DNA of 64,000 nt from Cunninghamia lanceolata (lineage: Eukaryota > Streptophyta > Pinopsida > Cupressales > Cupressaceae): the NCBI GenBank assembly GCA_027924645.1, contig BSBN01001362.1, forward strand, positions 953,501 to 1,017,500, read 5' to 3'. The notes beneath the pieces were generated by a model that did not search any database, was not told where the DNA came from, and was given only the letters and a program-made list of their open reading frames with translations. Shown in pieces: positions 11,544 through 21,466 of the stretch. The translations under genes and the position numbers were made by a program. Position 1 is the stretch's first letter. The number at the start of each line of letters is the position of its first letter.

Positions 11544-12533
11544 TTATGAGGTTTGAGCCTCAAAAAGACTGTCACCCACTGAGAACTGTCTAGGTGTTCT
11601 ATTTCTATCTGCATAACTCTTTTGATGATTTGAAGCTTGCTTCAACTTTTTCTTGATCAACTTCATTTGATCATCCATTTCTCTTAACATTTTAGGACCA
11701 ATCACTATTCTGTCCTCCACCTTATCCCAACTGATAGGTGTTCGACACTTACGCCCATAAAGATCTTCATATGGTGCCATTCCTAAAGATGCATGGTATG
11801 AATTGTTGTATGCAAACTCTACCAATGGAAGATACTCCTCCCATTTATACTGCTGATCCATACAATACATTCTAAGAAGGTCTTCTACAACCTGATTTAC
11901 TCTTTCTGTCTAACCATCCATTTGAGGATGATAGGCTGAATTGAAATTCAACTTTGTACCCAAAGTTGCATTAAGAGTTGTCCAAAATCTAGATGTCATA
12001 CGAGTGTCTCGATTTGAAATGATCATCTCAGGCACTCCATGAAATCAAAAAATCTCTTGAACAAACTTAGCTAAAACCATAGAACCATATGAAAGATTCC
12101 TCGGAATAAAATGTGCTACTTTAGTCAACTTGTCCACAACCATTAAGATGACATCATGCCTATTCTTAGACATGGGTAACCCCTGAATAAAATCCATACT
12201 TATTACTCGCGACTTATGCTCAGGAGCACTTTGCAGGTATAATAGTCTTGCTGGATGCACATGCTCAGCCTTAACTCGCTGACATTCCAAACATTGAGCC
12301 ACAAATTTTGTCACATCCTTTTTAAGTCTAGGCCAAAAGTATAAAGGTCTCAAAACTTTGACCATTTTGGTCACTCCAGGGTGCCCTAAATAAGGTGCAT
12401 TGTGGATCTCCTCAAGCACTAACTTCCTCAACTCTCCTGAGTTAGGAATATACATTCTTCGATGAAATCTCAAAAGTCCATCTGATTCAATCACATATCC
12501 ATCAAACCTGTGATCTAAGGGGTCTACTTCCAA
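11544..12533 (-). pseudogene. gypsy integrase domain
   Basis: The zinc-binding HHCC module is visible (HNAPYLGHPG ... CLECQRVKAEH), followed by the catalytic core: first Asp in SMDFIQGLP, second Asp in the NRDTR segment near 12015, and the Glu in SAYHPQMDG-stop-TERVNQ near 11920. A Gln codon in this last motif has become a stop, and another stop follows FVQEIF near 12045. The downstream part NSYHASLGMAPYEDLYGRKC is the usual integrase tail. All catalytic positions can be identified but are on broken frames. Confidence 0.88.
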
Positions 12534-12575
12534 ATCTTTCTTTACTCTTTCATAATGCTCATCCCCTTGAAGATT

Positions 12576-13163
12576 CTAAATTAATTTCTGCTTCAAATTG
12601 GATCTCATTGTAACCATGGCAGCCATATGTCTTCTTCTACTAAGAGCATCTGCTACCCTATTCTCTTTTCCTTTTATATACTCAATTCTGAAATCATACT
12701 CACTAAGGAATTCTAACCACCTTCTCTGTCGTGCATTAAGGTTAGGTTGAGTAAATATATAGTTGAACCCTAAATGATCTGTCTTCAACTCAAAGGGCTT
12801 ACCTAGAAGATAATGTCTCCACATATGAAGTGCACAAACTATGGCGGCTAACTCAAGATCATGTGTCGCATATTTGAATTCATGTTGATTTAACTTTCTT
12901 GACTCATAAGCAACCACTTGCTCATTATGCATCAACACTCCTCCTACTCCTCCTGAAGCATCTGTTATAATTGTAAAGTGACCATTAGGATCTGGTATGG
13001 TCAAGATAGGAGCAGTTGTGAGCTTTTCCTTTAGCACTTGGAAAGCTTGCTCACACTTTTCGATCCATTCAAACTTCTTACCTTTCTTTTGTAGGGAAGT
13101 AATCGGTGCTTCTATAGTTGAGAAACCTTCCACAAACTTTCTATAATAACCTACAAGTCCCAT
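12576..13163 (-). pseudogene. gypsy RNase H domain
   Basis: The segment begins with the RT thumb (GLVGYYRKFVEGFS) and continues into RNase H. Catalytic acidic residues are seen in ITDASGGVGGVL, THDLELAAIV and KTDH, and the domain ends in the familiar ENRVADALSRR. It would degrade the RNA strand of the RNA:DNA hybrid. It is open over 195 codons, the best-kept piece of this pol. Confidence 0.9.
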
Positions 13164-13187
13164 AAAACTTTTGACCTATGTCACACT

Positions 13188-13760
13188 CTACGGTGTAGGC
13201 CATTCCATTATTGCTTTTATCTTCTCAAGATCAACTACAATCTCTTCTGCTGAGATCACATGACCAAGATAGTGCACTGTATCTTGAAAGAATGTACACT
13301 TAGATAATTTACCATAAAGCTTTCGCTCTCTCAAGCGCTGCAAAACTATCCTCAAATGCCTTTCATGCTCTTCCACTGATTTAGAGTATATTAGTATGTC
13401 ATCAAGGAAGATCGACACAAAATCATCTAAACAATCTCTGAAAATGCTATTCATCAAATTCATGAAAGCTGCTGGAGCATTAGTCAACCCAAATGGTACT
13501 CTATGAACTCATAGTGACCATATCGATTCCTAAAAGATTTTTTAGAGATGTCCTCATCCTTAATCCGTAGTTGGTGATAACCGGATCTAAGGTCTATCTT
13601 CGAGAATGCTTTTTCTCCTTTCATCTGATCAAAGAGCTCATCTATTCTTGGAAATGGGTATTTGTTCTTTATAGTAGTTTTGTTAAGCATCCTATAATCA
13701 ATTCATAATCTCAAAGTACCATCCTTCTTTACAAAGATGACTGGTGTGCCCCATGGTGGC
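13188..13760 (-). pseudogene. gypsy reverse transcriptase domain
   Basis: RT blocks in order: the [20 protein letters not shown] region, [15 protein letters not shown], the FIEYHLG/TNAPAAF junction (a frameshift near 13487 within what is usually a PFGL-TNAPA motif), FLDDILIYSKS with the catalytic Asp pair, and LGHVISAEEI. It is a gypsy-type RT by the FLDDILIYS motif and the following RNase H. Confidence 0.9.
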
Positions 13761-14318
13761 ACACTAGGTCTAATGAACCCTTGATTTAGCAACTCTTGCA
13801 ATTGTGCTTTAAGCTCATACAATTCTATAGTAGTCATTCTATAGGGTGCCTTAGATTGAGGCTCAGTCCCTGGTAGCAAATCAATTGAGAAGTCAAATTC
13901 TCTCTTTGGTGGTAACTCTATCAACTCTACAGAGAATACATCTTTGAAGTCTCTAAGGATTGGGTAGTCATTGAACATTGGTTCTTCTTTGTCAAGGTCC
14001 TTTACTTGGACAACAAAAACTACACACCCTTTCCTCTTGGCTTTCTTCAATTGCATAGCCGAGATTTGTCTAAGCTCTAAAGGCCTCTTAGATCCATTAA
14101 TTTCCACTTGATTCCCTAGGTCATCCAAACATTTAACCACTTTGTCTTCACAGTTTAATAGACTTATGTTCATCTAACTAGTTGATACCCATAATTACAT
14201 CATAAGAGCCCAAAGGTGCTACATACAGGTTTACTTGGGTCTGAAAACTAGGAAGCTCTAACTCACTGCATGCTAGACATGAGTCTACTCCCTTTTCTAC
14301 ACTATTGCCATACTGTAC

Positions 14319-14404
14319 TTGAAATTTCAAGTACAATCATCATGTACAACAAAAATAAATAAATCAATACGCTTATCAGTGGCACGAACCAAGTGGTCCA
14401 CCAC
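14319..14404 (-). repeat. Displaced duplicate of LTR segment at 5' LTR/pol junction
   Basis: This stretch (TTTCAAGTACAATCATC... to GTCCACCACCTGC) corresponds to left-LTR positions about 8410-8500, yet it is followed at once by sequence matching 8267 onward. The join falls at CTGC (14405-14408), a microhomology shared by both source positions. The first about 140 bp of the LTR (8127-8266 in the left copy) is missing on this side. Confidence 0.8.
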
Positions 14405-16606
14405 CTGCTTAATTACAATATCACAAGAAAAATGAACCATCTCATAAATATGAATCATAATGTCATCAAATCTTACAAAATCACATGCTCAATCCAAGTA
14501 AAAGAACTATAAATAATATACAAAATCCATGGGCATTCATGCCATAATACATCCAATTTCAAGTATAATAATCATATACAACAAGAATAAATAAATCAAT
14601 ATGCTCATAAGTGGCACGAACCAAGTAGTCCACCACCTGCGAGCTGAGAGATGGGAACATGGCCCAGGTGCTTTTCCACCCAACCATGAAGTAATTACAC
14701 TTCCCCAGATCCCTTCATGAAATGAAGGAAACCCAGCCCTGCACGAAATGTCTAGCTACCTGGAAACAACTGGCAGGAGGGAACACCCGATGCAACCATG
14801 ATGTCTGAATGTGTAATTCTAAATAATGAAAAGAAGATTGTCTCACAATAGGATGTGATAGAGATATATATAAATAAGATTTGCTAGACAATAAACATCT
14901 ATTTCAATGTCATCTCAATTAGATCTAATCCTTTAAACAGTAACCTGGTTCAATTCCCGAAAAGAGGAAAAGCCATCTTTGATAACCCACATTCGGTATC
15001 CTAGCCCAGAAAGTAACCCAATACATTCCTAGATAAAAACTACTTCTTTCCCCAAGAAGCAAGTAAATAAATAAGAATCAAGAATTCAAGTTTACCAATA
15101 AATCAATCAAAATCCCTTTTCCAAAATACCAATCAAGGAAATGCACTTTCAATATGAAAAAGAGAACATATTCATTCATTTATTTATTCAGTCACGATTA
15201 TAATTATAATACTAATAATCTGATTTAATCTTCTAGTTTCACATTATTACATCATATAGTTTAGTCTCTCTACTTTTTATTTATCTCTGCTTGATTCAGG
15301 TAAATAGATAAAAATATAAGTGGTTTCAGCATCAACATTCATAGAAAAATAGAAATAATGTCTACTGTCTCTAGTTTAAGCCATCATACTGTTCTAACGA
15401 GTTTTCAATAGAGCTACAAAAGTAATTTATTTAGCTACAGGATCCTTAAATTCTTGCTATAGGAAGATTGTATTTTCTGCTATAGGAACTTATAAAGTTC
15501 GATAGTCATAGAAGAAAGCTACAGAAACTAATTTCTCAGTCCATAGAGATAAGAATAGATCTGCTACAACAATACAAAATTGTGACAGGGTTTTGCTTAT
15601 CAAAACTACGAGTAAAGATTGAAGTTTTACAGAGGTAAAATTAAAAAGGATGAACAAAATACAACTCAGCAATAATGATTTGATCCTAGTCAATGGAATA
15701 ATTTATACAGCAGATCGAGTATGGAATCATAGAGGATAAACACCCAACAAAAAGGGGTTGATTCCCAACATAGTCTCACATTTTAAAACAGGCCATCACA
15801 GGAAACTCATACATGCATTTTTGGTAGCCAGATTAAATGAATAGAAGGTTAATGCATAAGGAAAGGTCTGATCTAAATCCTTAGTACGAATAAGAGAGAG
15901 AGGGCAACAGGGATAACAAAAGCTAGGCGACATACACACAAGTCAATTCTGTACATTACACAGCAAGAGAAATTCCACAAGTTCGCAACCAATATTTAGG
16001 AATGAAAGATTTGTCTATTATAAATTAACACCTACAACATATTATCCAGAAGAATACCCATTTAAATGCTTGCCCAAGGTGGAATCCTCTGCTATTGTTG
16101 CTGCTCTTCTACCCTCCTGTCGCTGCCAGAACGTGGTGCCTTCTCCCTTTCTTGGTTGCTTAGAAGAAAATAAAAAGCATGCCTTTCTTTGCAGTCTCCA
16201 CCTTATTAAAAACAAACTTTCCTAATATTAGAATGGAGAGAATAGGCTTTCAAAACTGAAGTCTCCATCTAGTTTGCATGCAAATTTTTGCATTCAAAAG
16301 CCCTAAATAAAATATATAATAAACTAATTTTTATTCTTGTAGCTGCATGACAGAATATAATATTCTTAATGTTTAATTTAGAAATCTAATTACAATAGTG
16401 TCAAAAATCTAATTTATTTATTTTCAAATAATCATATTTAAATAAACAACAAGAACTATCTAATATTAATATTAAAATAATATATTTATATACAACTATT
16501 TGCAATTTAATATAATTGGTTAAGTTTAATATAGATATTGTCTTCCAAACATCCTCATTTGCATAAATAGGAAAACATTATTCATTATTTATTTAAATAA
16601 AATACA

Positions 16607-16651
<45 letters not shown>

Positions 16652-17068
16652 CCTTATTTAAAATATAATACCCCATTTAAATAGAATTCGAAAAGACATT
16701 AAATTTAAGTAATCACATCATGCATTTGCAAACAATTTTTAACACACTAACTCTAATTATCAAACACGAATAATAACCACACATCAATGCATAAATTAAG
16801 CCATTCAAAAATGCATATGCAACTACATGAGTGTGTGATTGCATCAAGGCAAACCATCCCATCAGTTGTTGCCAAATGGCTAGAACACCTCTACCTCAAC
16901 CATGTTCTCGTCTTCGACGAGTACCTGCATTCATTCGCACTCAACTCAACGTCAATAAGTTAATGCCTCAAAGCATAGCATAAACATTATAATCATATCG
17001 ATAATATCCATTTTTCTAATTTTGCATATCTAATTCCATGCTAATTACCTTCACACTGAGACGTGACA
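14405..17068 (-). repeat. gypsy 5' LTR (right), truncated
   Basis: Matches left-LTR positions 8264-10977 and ends GACGTGACA before TTTAA. It lacks the internal-side end and the primer site, so this LTR could no longer start reverse transcription normally. It contains an expanded TA run absent from the left LTR. Confidence 0.9.
16611..16648. repeat. (TA)19 microsatellite
   Basis: Nineteen uninterrupted TA units in the right gypsy LTR. The corresponding place in the left LTR (near 10470-10482) has only a few, so the expansion followed insertion. Confidence 0.95.
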
Positions 17069-17073
17069 TTTAA
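17069..17073. repeat. target-site duplication TTTAA (right of gypsy)
   Basis: Exact copy of 8122-8126; LTR1 of the multimer resumes directly afterwards. Confidence 0.9.
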
Positions 17074-17710
17074 AATAGACTAAGCATATCCTCTAACCTG
17101 GATCTCTATCAAATGGTTTAAATACCTTCGATAATATCTTGGAAAATTGTGCAAATATTTTGAAGAAGAAATTTCGTTTGTGTGATTGCGATAGGATGTG
17201 TGGATTGGGTGCCTGCAGGCAAAAATTTCAAAGTTCTCTATTTTGCATGAAAATTGGTGAGGATGTTTGGAATATTATACCAAGACTCCTTGTAGAAGGA
17301 TTTAGCTCCAGCCTCAAAGAATTTCAAAATTTTAAACTTTTCGTAAATTGCCATCCCCAAATAGAAAGTTTTAAAATCTCTCAAATGGTGCAACATATGA
17401 TTGAAAAATCTTTGCCAATGCTATCAAAATACCCTAAAAAATATACTTGTGAAAGGATTTGATGGAAAATCTCACCAATCTTGCTAAACAATTGTTTATG
17501 TGAAAACCATCAATGTGTGTTGAAATTGAACATACGACAAAAACTGAATTCTTGCAAATATGATTGTTCAAAGTGTCCCCAACGCTGAGAGATGCCAATA
17601 CAAGCCCAAGCAAACCAAAACTAAAAGGAACACACTGAAAATCTTTTACAGTGATGCTGATTACACGTGCACCCAGGTGCTCCTATATTAGACATGTCGG
17701 GTAAAACGTT

Positions 17711-17776
17711 TGTGAGCATAGGCTCACAAAAGTGGAGTTGAGTAGTCCGACTACCCTTTCAGGTTGCAACCAACCT
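17711..17776 (-). promoter_or_regulatory. Three consecutive hairpins (int2)
   Basis: TGTGAGC-ATAG-GCTCACA at 17711-17728, a GTAGT-CCG-ACTAC hairpin at 17742-17754, and AGGTTG-CAAC-CAACCT at 17761-17776. The order is as in int1. The middle hairpin has changed loop bases and keeps a shorter stem. Confidence 0.6.
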
Positions 17777-17997
17777 GCATCGAACTCCTTCACTATGAAA
17801 TGTGTACATTATCAATTCTTCTTCCTCTTCTTCAAGCACCATGCCGAAACAAATGTCATCTTCCTCCCATAAATCTATTCACCATTCTTCTCCCCTCTTG
17901 TGGATTTAGATCCACCATGTACCATCCTCCTTCAACAAATTATTTCTCCTCTCTTCTCCTCCTTCATGGGATCTAGCCCACTAGTAATTGACTTCCT

Positions 17998-18405
17998 CTA
18001 CCAAACTCTCATGTCACTTATACAACCTGTAGCATATAAATCTTCATCGAATATCTTATGAAAATTGAAGATTTCCATAGTTTCTTCTCTACACTCTTCA
18101 ACCCTAGCTACCCCAAATGGAAGTACAAAAGCATCATCTAAATATGCAACAATGTTTACCTCTTCACTTTTTGCTGCAAATTCACCATCGACTGCATCAT
18201 TAACTTTGACCTCCTTCGCTGCAATGCTTGTCTTCTCACTTCCAAGCGTTGTAATCTTCTCCAACCACTCATTCTCCACTGCCAAAATCTGTGACAATAA
18301 GTAATCCTCTACGTCATCCTTCGCTCCAACCTCTTCGTATTCCATTGCTGCATCTCCATCCTCTTGATTCTCACTGCCCACCTCTTCATCTTTAGCCGCT
18401 ACCAT
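17998..18405 (-). pseudogene. Acidic ORF remnant, copy 2
   Basis: 135 codons aligned with the int1 frame, sharing AAMEYEEVGAKDD, VENEWLEKI, EVNIVAYLDDAF and the C-terminal CREETMEIFNFHKIFDEDLY before the same stop. The upstream part is broken (QRD K-stop VKHD). Its persistence in two copies shows the ancestor had this frame. Function is unknown and it matches no retroviral domain I recognise. Confidence 0.5.
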
Positions 18406-18794
18406 ATTTGTATCCTCTTGCTTATCCTCATCATGCTTGACCTATTTATCACGTTGTCATGCTTCCAGTTTGCTCAATCTCTTATCTAATCTCTCACATA
18501 CACCTACTATCATCTCAAGATTCTTTCACTCTTGATACTAGCTCCAACCTTCCCATATCATGGGCTTATTCCTTATGACTATACCCATCTTGTTCATTGC
18601 TGCAATCCCACCTCAATATGCATCACACTCTTCACAATGTACAATTCCTTGTGACTCTGTAGCTCTTGATTGCTTAGGGCTTCTCTACCTGCAACAATCC
18701 TCACACAAACTCTCTACAACCACTTCACTCTCCTGAGGTCTTGGCATAGGCTACCTCACGTTTGACACTTTGCCTATGCATTCAGGAACTCCTA

Positions 18795-18805
18795 CTCTGA
18801 TACCA
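18795..18805 (-). other. Primer-binding site (int2/LTR2)
   Basis: Minus strand TGGTATCAGAG, two bases from LTR2, identical in placement to the int1 site. Confidence 0.78.
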
Positions 18806-18807
18806 TT

Positions 18808-20361
18808 TAACGCAAATAGACGAACCACTCAATCAACCATTCCCAATCACACAATAGAAACTCATAAGAAAAGATTGCAACAAAATAAATTAACTCAGGA
18901 ATGTATTAAAATTCTCTATTAAAAACTAGAATACATTTAGCAAACACAATTTATATTGTTGGCCTTCAATGGCCTCCCTCACAATTATCAAAACATTCAG
19001 TTTTCTTCTTCTCTAGTAGCTAACACTTCTTCTCTATTTTTGTCAAACTCTGTCTAAGTTCCCCGGTACAACCCTAAAATTCCCTCGCTTTCTATGTAGC
19101 CACCTCCCTTCTCTCTTCCTATCCACGCCTTCCACACTTAATCAACCTCTCTATGGCATCAATTCTACCGCTTTCATTATCTAATTCACCCCTTTTCTAT
19201 TACTCCTTACCAGGCCAAATTTTTTTCTATCCTCTGGCAGTTCCTCCCATCTTTATCATTCTCTGATTGTAGCCAATATTATTTTTTCCTAACCACAAAA
19301 GTGGCGTTCAATATGGCACTTGTTAAATACAAAAATAATAATACTTTATTATGCCTCATATGAGGCGTTGAAACTTCTCAATATGGCACTTCCACTCTAT
19401 TTATAGCACTACCCAAATATATTTGTTTATATATTTGATTTTACTTTAACTATTGTGTGGTAATTTGTCTTAGCTGAGTGCTTCATTTCCCTAAATTATA
19501 TGCCTCACATGAGGCATTTTAATCTGCAAATTTAATTGCTTGGAATATACTAAGTGGGCATTTCATTTTTGCATTTGTCCTTTCTTTTGACTGCTCTAAA
19601 CTGTTTAATATTTTCTTTTTAAAATATAAACAACAGTCTCTAAAAAGGGTGTTAAGAATTTTTGTAAAAGTGTATTAAATGCCACATAAGTCATTCCTTG
19701 TTTATTGCTAAAATTTGACCTCCAAAGATCAACATCCGACTTTAAAACAGACTAAGCATATCCTCTAAGCTAGATCTCTATCAAATGGTTTAAATACATT
19801 CAATAATATCTTGGAAATTTGTGCAAATATTTTGAAGAAGAAATTTTGTTTGTGTGACTGCAACAGGATGTGCGGATTGGGTGCCCGTAGGCAAAAATTT
19901 CAAGGTTCTCTGTTTTACATGAAAATTGGCGAGGATGTTTGTAATATCATACCAAGACTCCCTGCAAAAAGGATTTTGCTCTAGCCTCAAAGATTCAAAA
20001 TTTTAAAGTTTCTGTAAATTGTCATCCTTGAATAAAAGTTTTAAAATATCCAAAATGGTGTGACATATGATTGAAAAATCTTTGCCAATGCTATTGAAAT
20101 ACCCTAAAAAATATACCTATAAAAGGATATGATGCCAAACCTCACCAATCTCGCTGAAAAATTGTTTATGTGAAAACCATCAATGCGTGCCGAAACTGAA
20201 CATATGGCAAAATACTAAATTCTTGCAAATCTGATTGTGCAAAGTGTTCCCAACGCTAAAAGATGCCAATAGAAGTTCAAGGAATCCAAAACTAAAATGA
20301 ACACACTGAAAATCTTTTTGGGTGATGTTGATTGCATGTGTACCCGGGTGCTCCTGCATTA
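18808..20361 (-). repeat. LTR2 of multimeric element
   Basis: 1554 bp, similar throughout to LTR0, LTR1 and LTR3, ending CTGCATTA (terminal C to T change). It contains both palindromes, GCCTCATATGAGGC (19353-19366) and ATGCCTCACATGAGGCAT (19500-19517). Confidence 0.87.
19426..19517 (-). promoter_or_regulatory. Candidate LTR promoter (LTR2)
   Basis: TATATAAA on the minus strand at 19433-19426 and an intact 18-bp palindrome at 19500-19517, at the LTR0 spacing. Confidence 0.45.
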
Positions 20362-20381
20362 GACACGTTGGGTAAAAAGTT

Positions 20382-20447
20382 TGTGAGCATAGGCTCACAA
20401 AAGTAGAGTTGAGTAGTCAAACTACCCTTTCAGGTTGCAAACAACCT
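20382..20447 (-). promoter_or_regulatory. Three consecutive hairpins (int3)
   Basis: TGTGAGC-ATAG-GCTCACA at 20382-20399 is unchanged. The middle GTAGT-CAA-ACTAC hairpin has a new loop, and AGGTTG-CAAA-CAACCT (20432-20447) has a loop change but an intact stem. Loop changes with kept stems are what structural constraint would give. Confidence 0.62.
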
Positions 20448-20835
20448 GCAACAAACTCCATCGCTGTCAAATGTGCACATTGTCAATTCATCTTCCTCTT
20501 CTTCAAGCATCGTACTGGAACAACTATCATCTTCCTCCCACAACTCCATTCACCACTCTTCTCCCCTCTTGTGGATTCACATCCACCATGTGCCATCCTT
20601 TTTCACCAAATTACTTCTCTCCTCTCCTCCTTCATGGGATCCATCCCACTAGTAACCGACCTCCTCTACCAAACTCTCATGTCACTCATACAACTTGCAA
20701 CATATAAATCTTCATCGAATACCTTATGGAAATTGAAGATTTCTATAGGTTCTTCTCCACACTCTTCAACCCTAGCTACCCACAATGGAAGTACAAAAGC
20801 ATCATCTAAATATGTAACAATGTTTACCTCTTCAA

Positions 20836-21054
20836 TCACTGTTGCAAATTCACTGCATCATTAACTTTGACCTCCTTCGCTACGATGCTTGTCTTCTCGC
20901 TTTCAATCACTATAATCGTTTCCAACCATTCATTCTCCACTGCCAAAATCTGTGACAATAAGTCATCCTCTATGTCATCCTTTGCTCCAACCTCTTCATC
21001 ATCCTTCATTCCAACCTCTTCGTATTCCATCGCTGCCCACCTCTTCATATTCAA
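20836..21054 (-). pseudogene. Acidic ORF remnant, copy 3 (shortened)
   Basis: About 72 codons containing AAMEYEEVG, DDIEDDLLSQILAVENEWLE and AKEVKVNDAV, aligning with the middle of copies 1 and 2. A deletion removes the EFVA/EEVNIVAYLDD part from this frame. Not functional. Confidence 0.5.
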
Positions 21055-21453
21055 CTGCTACCACTTTTGCATTCTCTTTCTTATCCTCATCACGCTTGAG
21101 CAATTTATCATGCTGCCATGCTTCCAATCTACTCAATCTCTTATCTAATCTCTCACATATACCTACCATGATCTCAAGAGTCTTTCACTCTTGATACTGC
21201 CTCTAACCTTCCCATATCATGAGCTTCTTCCTTATGACTATACCCATCTTGTTCATTGTTGCAATCCCACCTCAATCTACATCACACTCTTCACAATATA
21301 TAATTCCTCGTGGCTATCTAGCTCTCGATTGCTTAGGGATTCTCTACCTGCAACAATCCTCAACAAACTCTCCATAACCGCTTCACTCTCCCACAGGTCT
21401 TGGCATAGGCTGTCTCACGTTCGGCGATCTACCTATGCACTCAGGAACTCCCA

Positions 21454-21464
21454 CTCTGATACCA
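21454..21464 (-). other. Primer-binding site (int3/LTR3)
   Basis: Minus strand TGGTATCAGAGT, two bases from LTR3. As the rightmost primer site it would be the one next to the outermost 5' LTR of the minus-strand element. Confidence 0.8.
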
Positions 21465-21466
21465 TT

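Larger units (their letters stand above)
11167..14310 (-). pseudogene. pol: gypsy pol polyprotein remnant (PR-RT-RH-IN-chromodomain)
   Basis: A decayed polyprotein read on the minus strand. Protease C-terminus lies near 14190-14280 (LGSYDVIMGIN, then a stop where a Trp usually follows). The linker with the RT start runs 14173-13703, RT 13690-13188, RNase H 13163-12576, integrase 12533-11544, and the C-terminal GPF-like module with chromodomain about 11614-11167. At least six breaks are visible: a stop at the protease end, a break near 13700, a frameshift near 13487, a stop near 13170, stops around 12045 and 11900, and frameshifts near 11560 and 11250. The enzyme would have copied the element RNA and inserted the cDNA. 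Now it is dead. The order RT-RNase H-integrase separates it from copia. Confidence 0.92.
8127..17068 (-). mobile_element. Ty3/gypsy chromovirus-like retrotransposon, deleted
   Basis: An 8.9-kb minus-strand element inserted in LTR1 of the multimer, flanked by TTTAA. It has unusually long LTRs (left 8127-10977, 2851 bp) with TGT...ACA termini, a polypurine tract next to the 3' LTR, and a pol region in the gypsy order protease, RT, RNase H, integrase, chromodomain. Gag, the N-terminal part of the protease, the primer site and the last part of the 5' LTR are gone, the deletion lying around 14310-14408. Stops and frameshifts break pol, so it is non-autonomous and inactive. The chromodomain at the integrase C-terminus points to the chromovirus branch (Tekay/Del-like). 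The two LTRs differ visibly by substitutions and small indels, so the insertion is not recent. Confidence 0.93.
7178..17690 (-). repeat. LTR1 of multimeric element, interrupted by gypsy insertion
   Basis: The LTR is split into 7178-8126 and 17074-17690. Removing the gypsy element and one TTTAA target copy gives about 1566 bp, in line with the other three LTRs. The TATA-like box (7804-7811) and the upstream palindrome (7878-7895, one mismatch) are kept; the second palindrome near 7731 is mutated. Confidence 0.87.
17691..18807 (-). other. Internal domain 2 of multimeric element
   Basis: 1117 bp, the same length and order as int1: primer site at 18805-18795, coiled-coil-like relic, acidic frame, three hairpins, then the 3' LTR junction. 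The neighbouring LTR2 starts TAACGC instead of TGACAC, so one terminal base pair has mutated. Confidence 0.8.
20362..21466 (-). other. Internal domain 3 of multimeric element
   Basis: 1105 bp with the same order of parts as int1 and int2. The acidic region is shortened by deletions (the reading from about 21054 to 20836 is a fragment) and carries a local repeat of the DDEEVGAKDD-like codons near 20990-21030. Confidence 0.8.
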
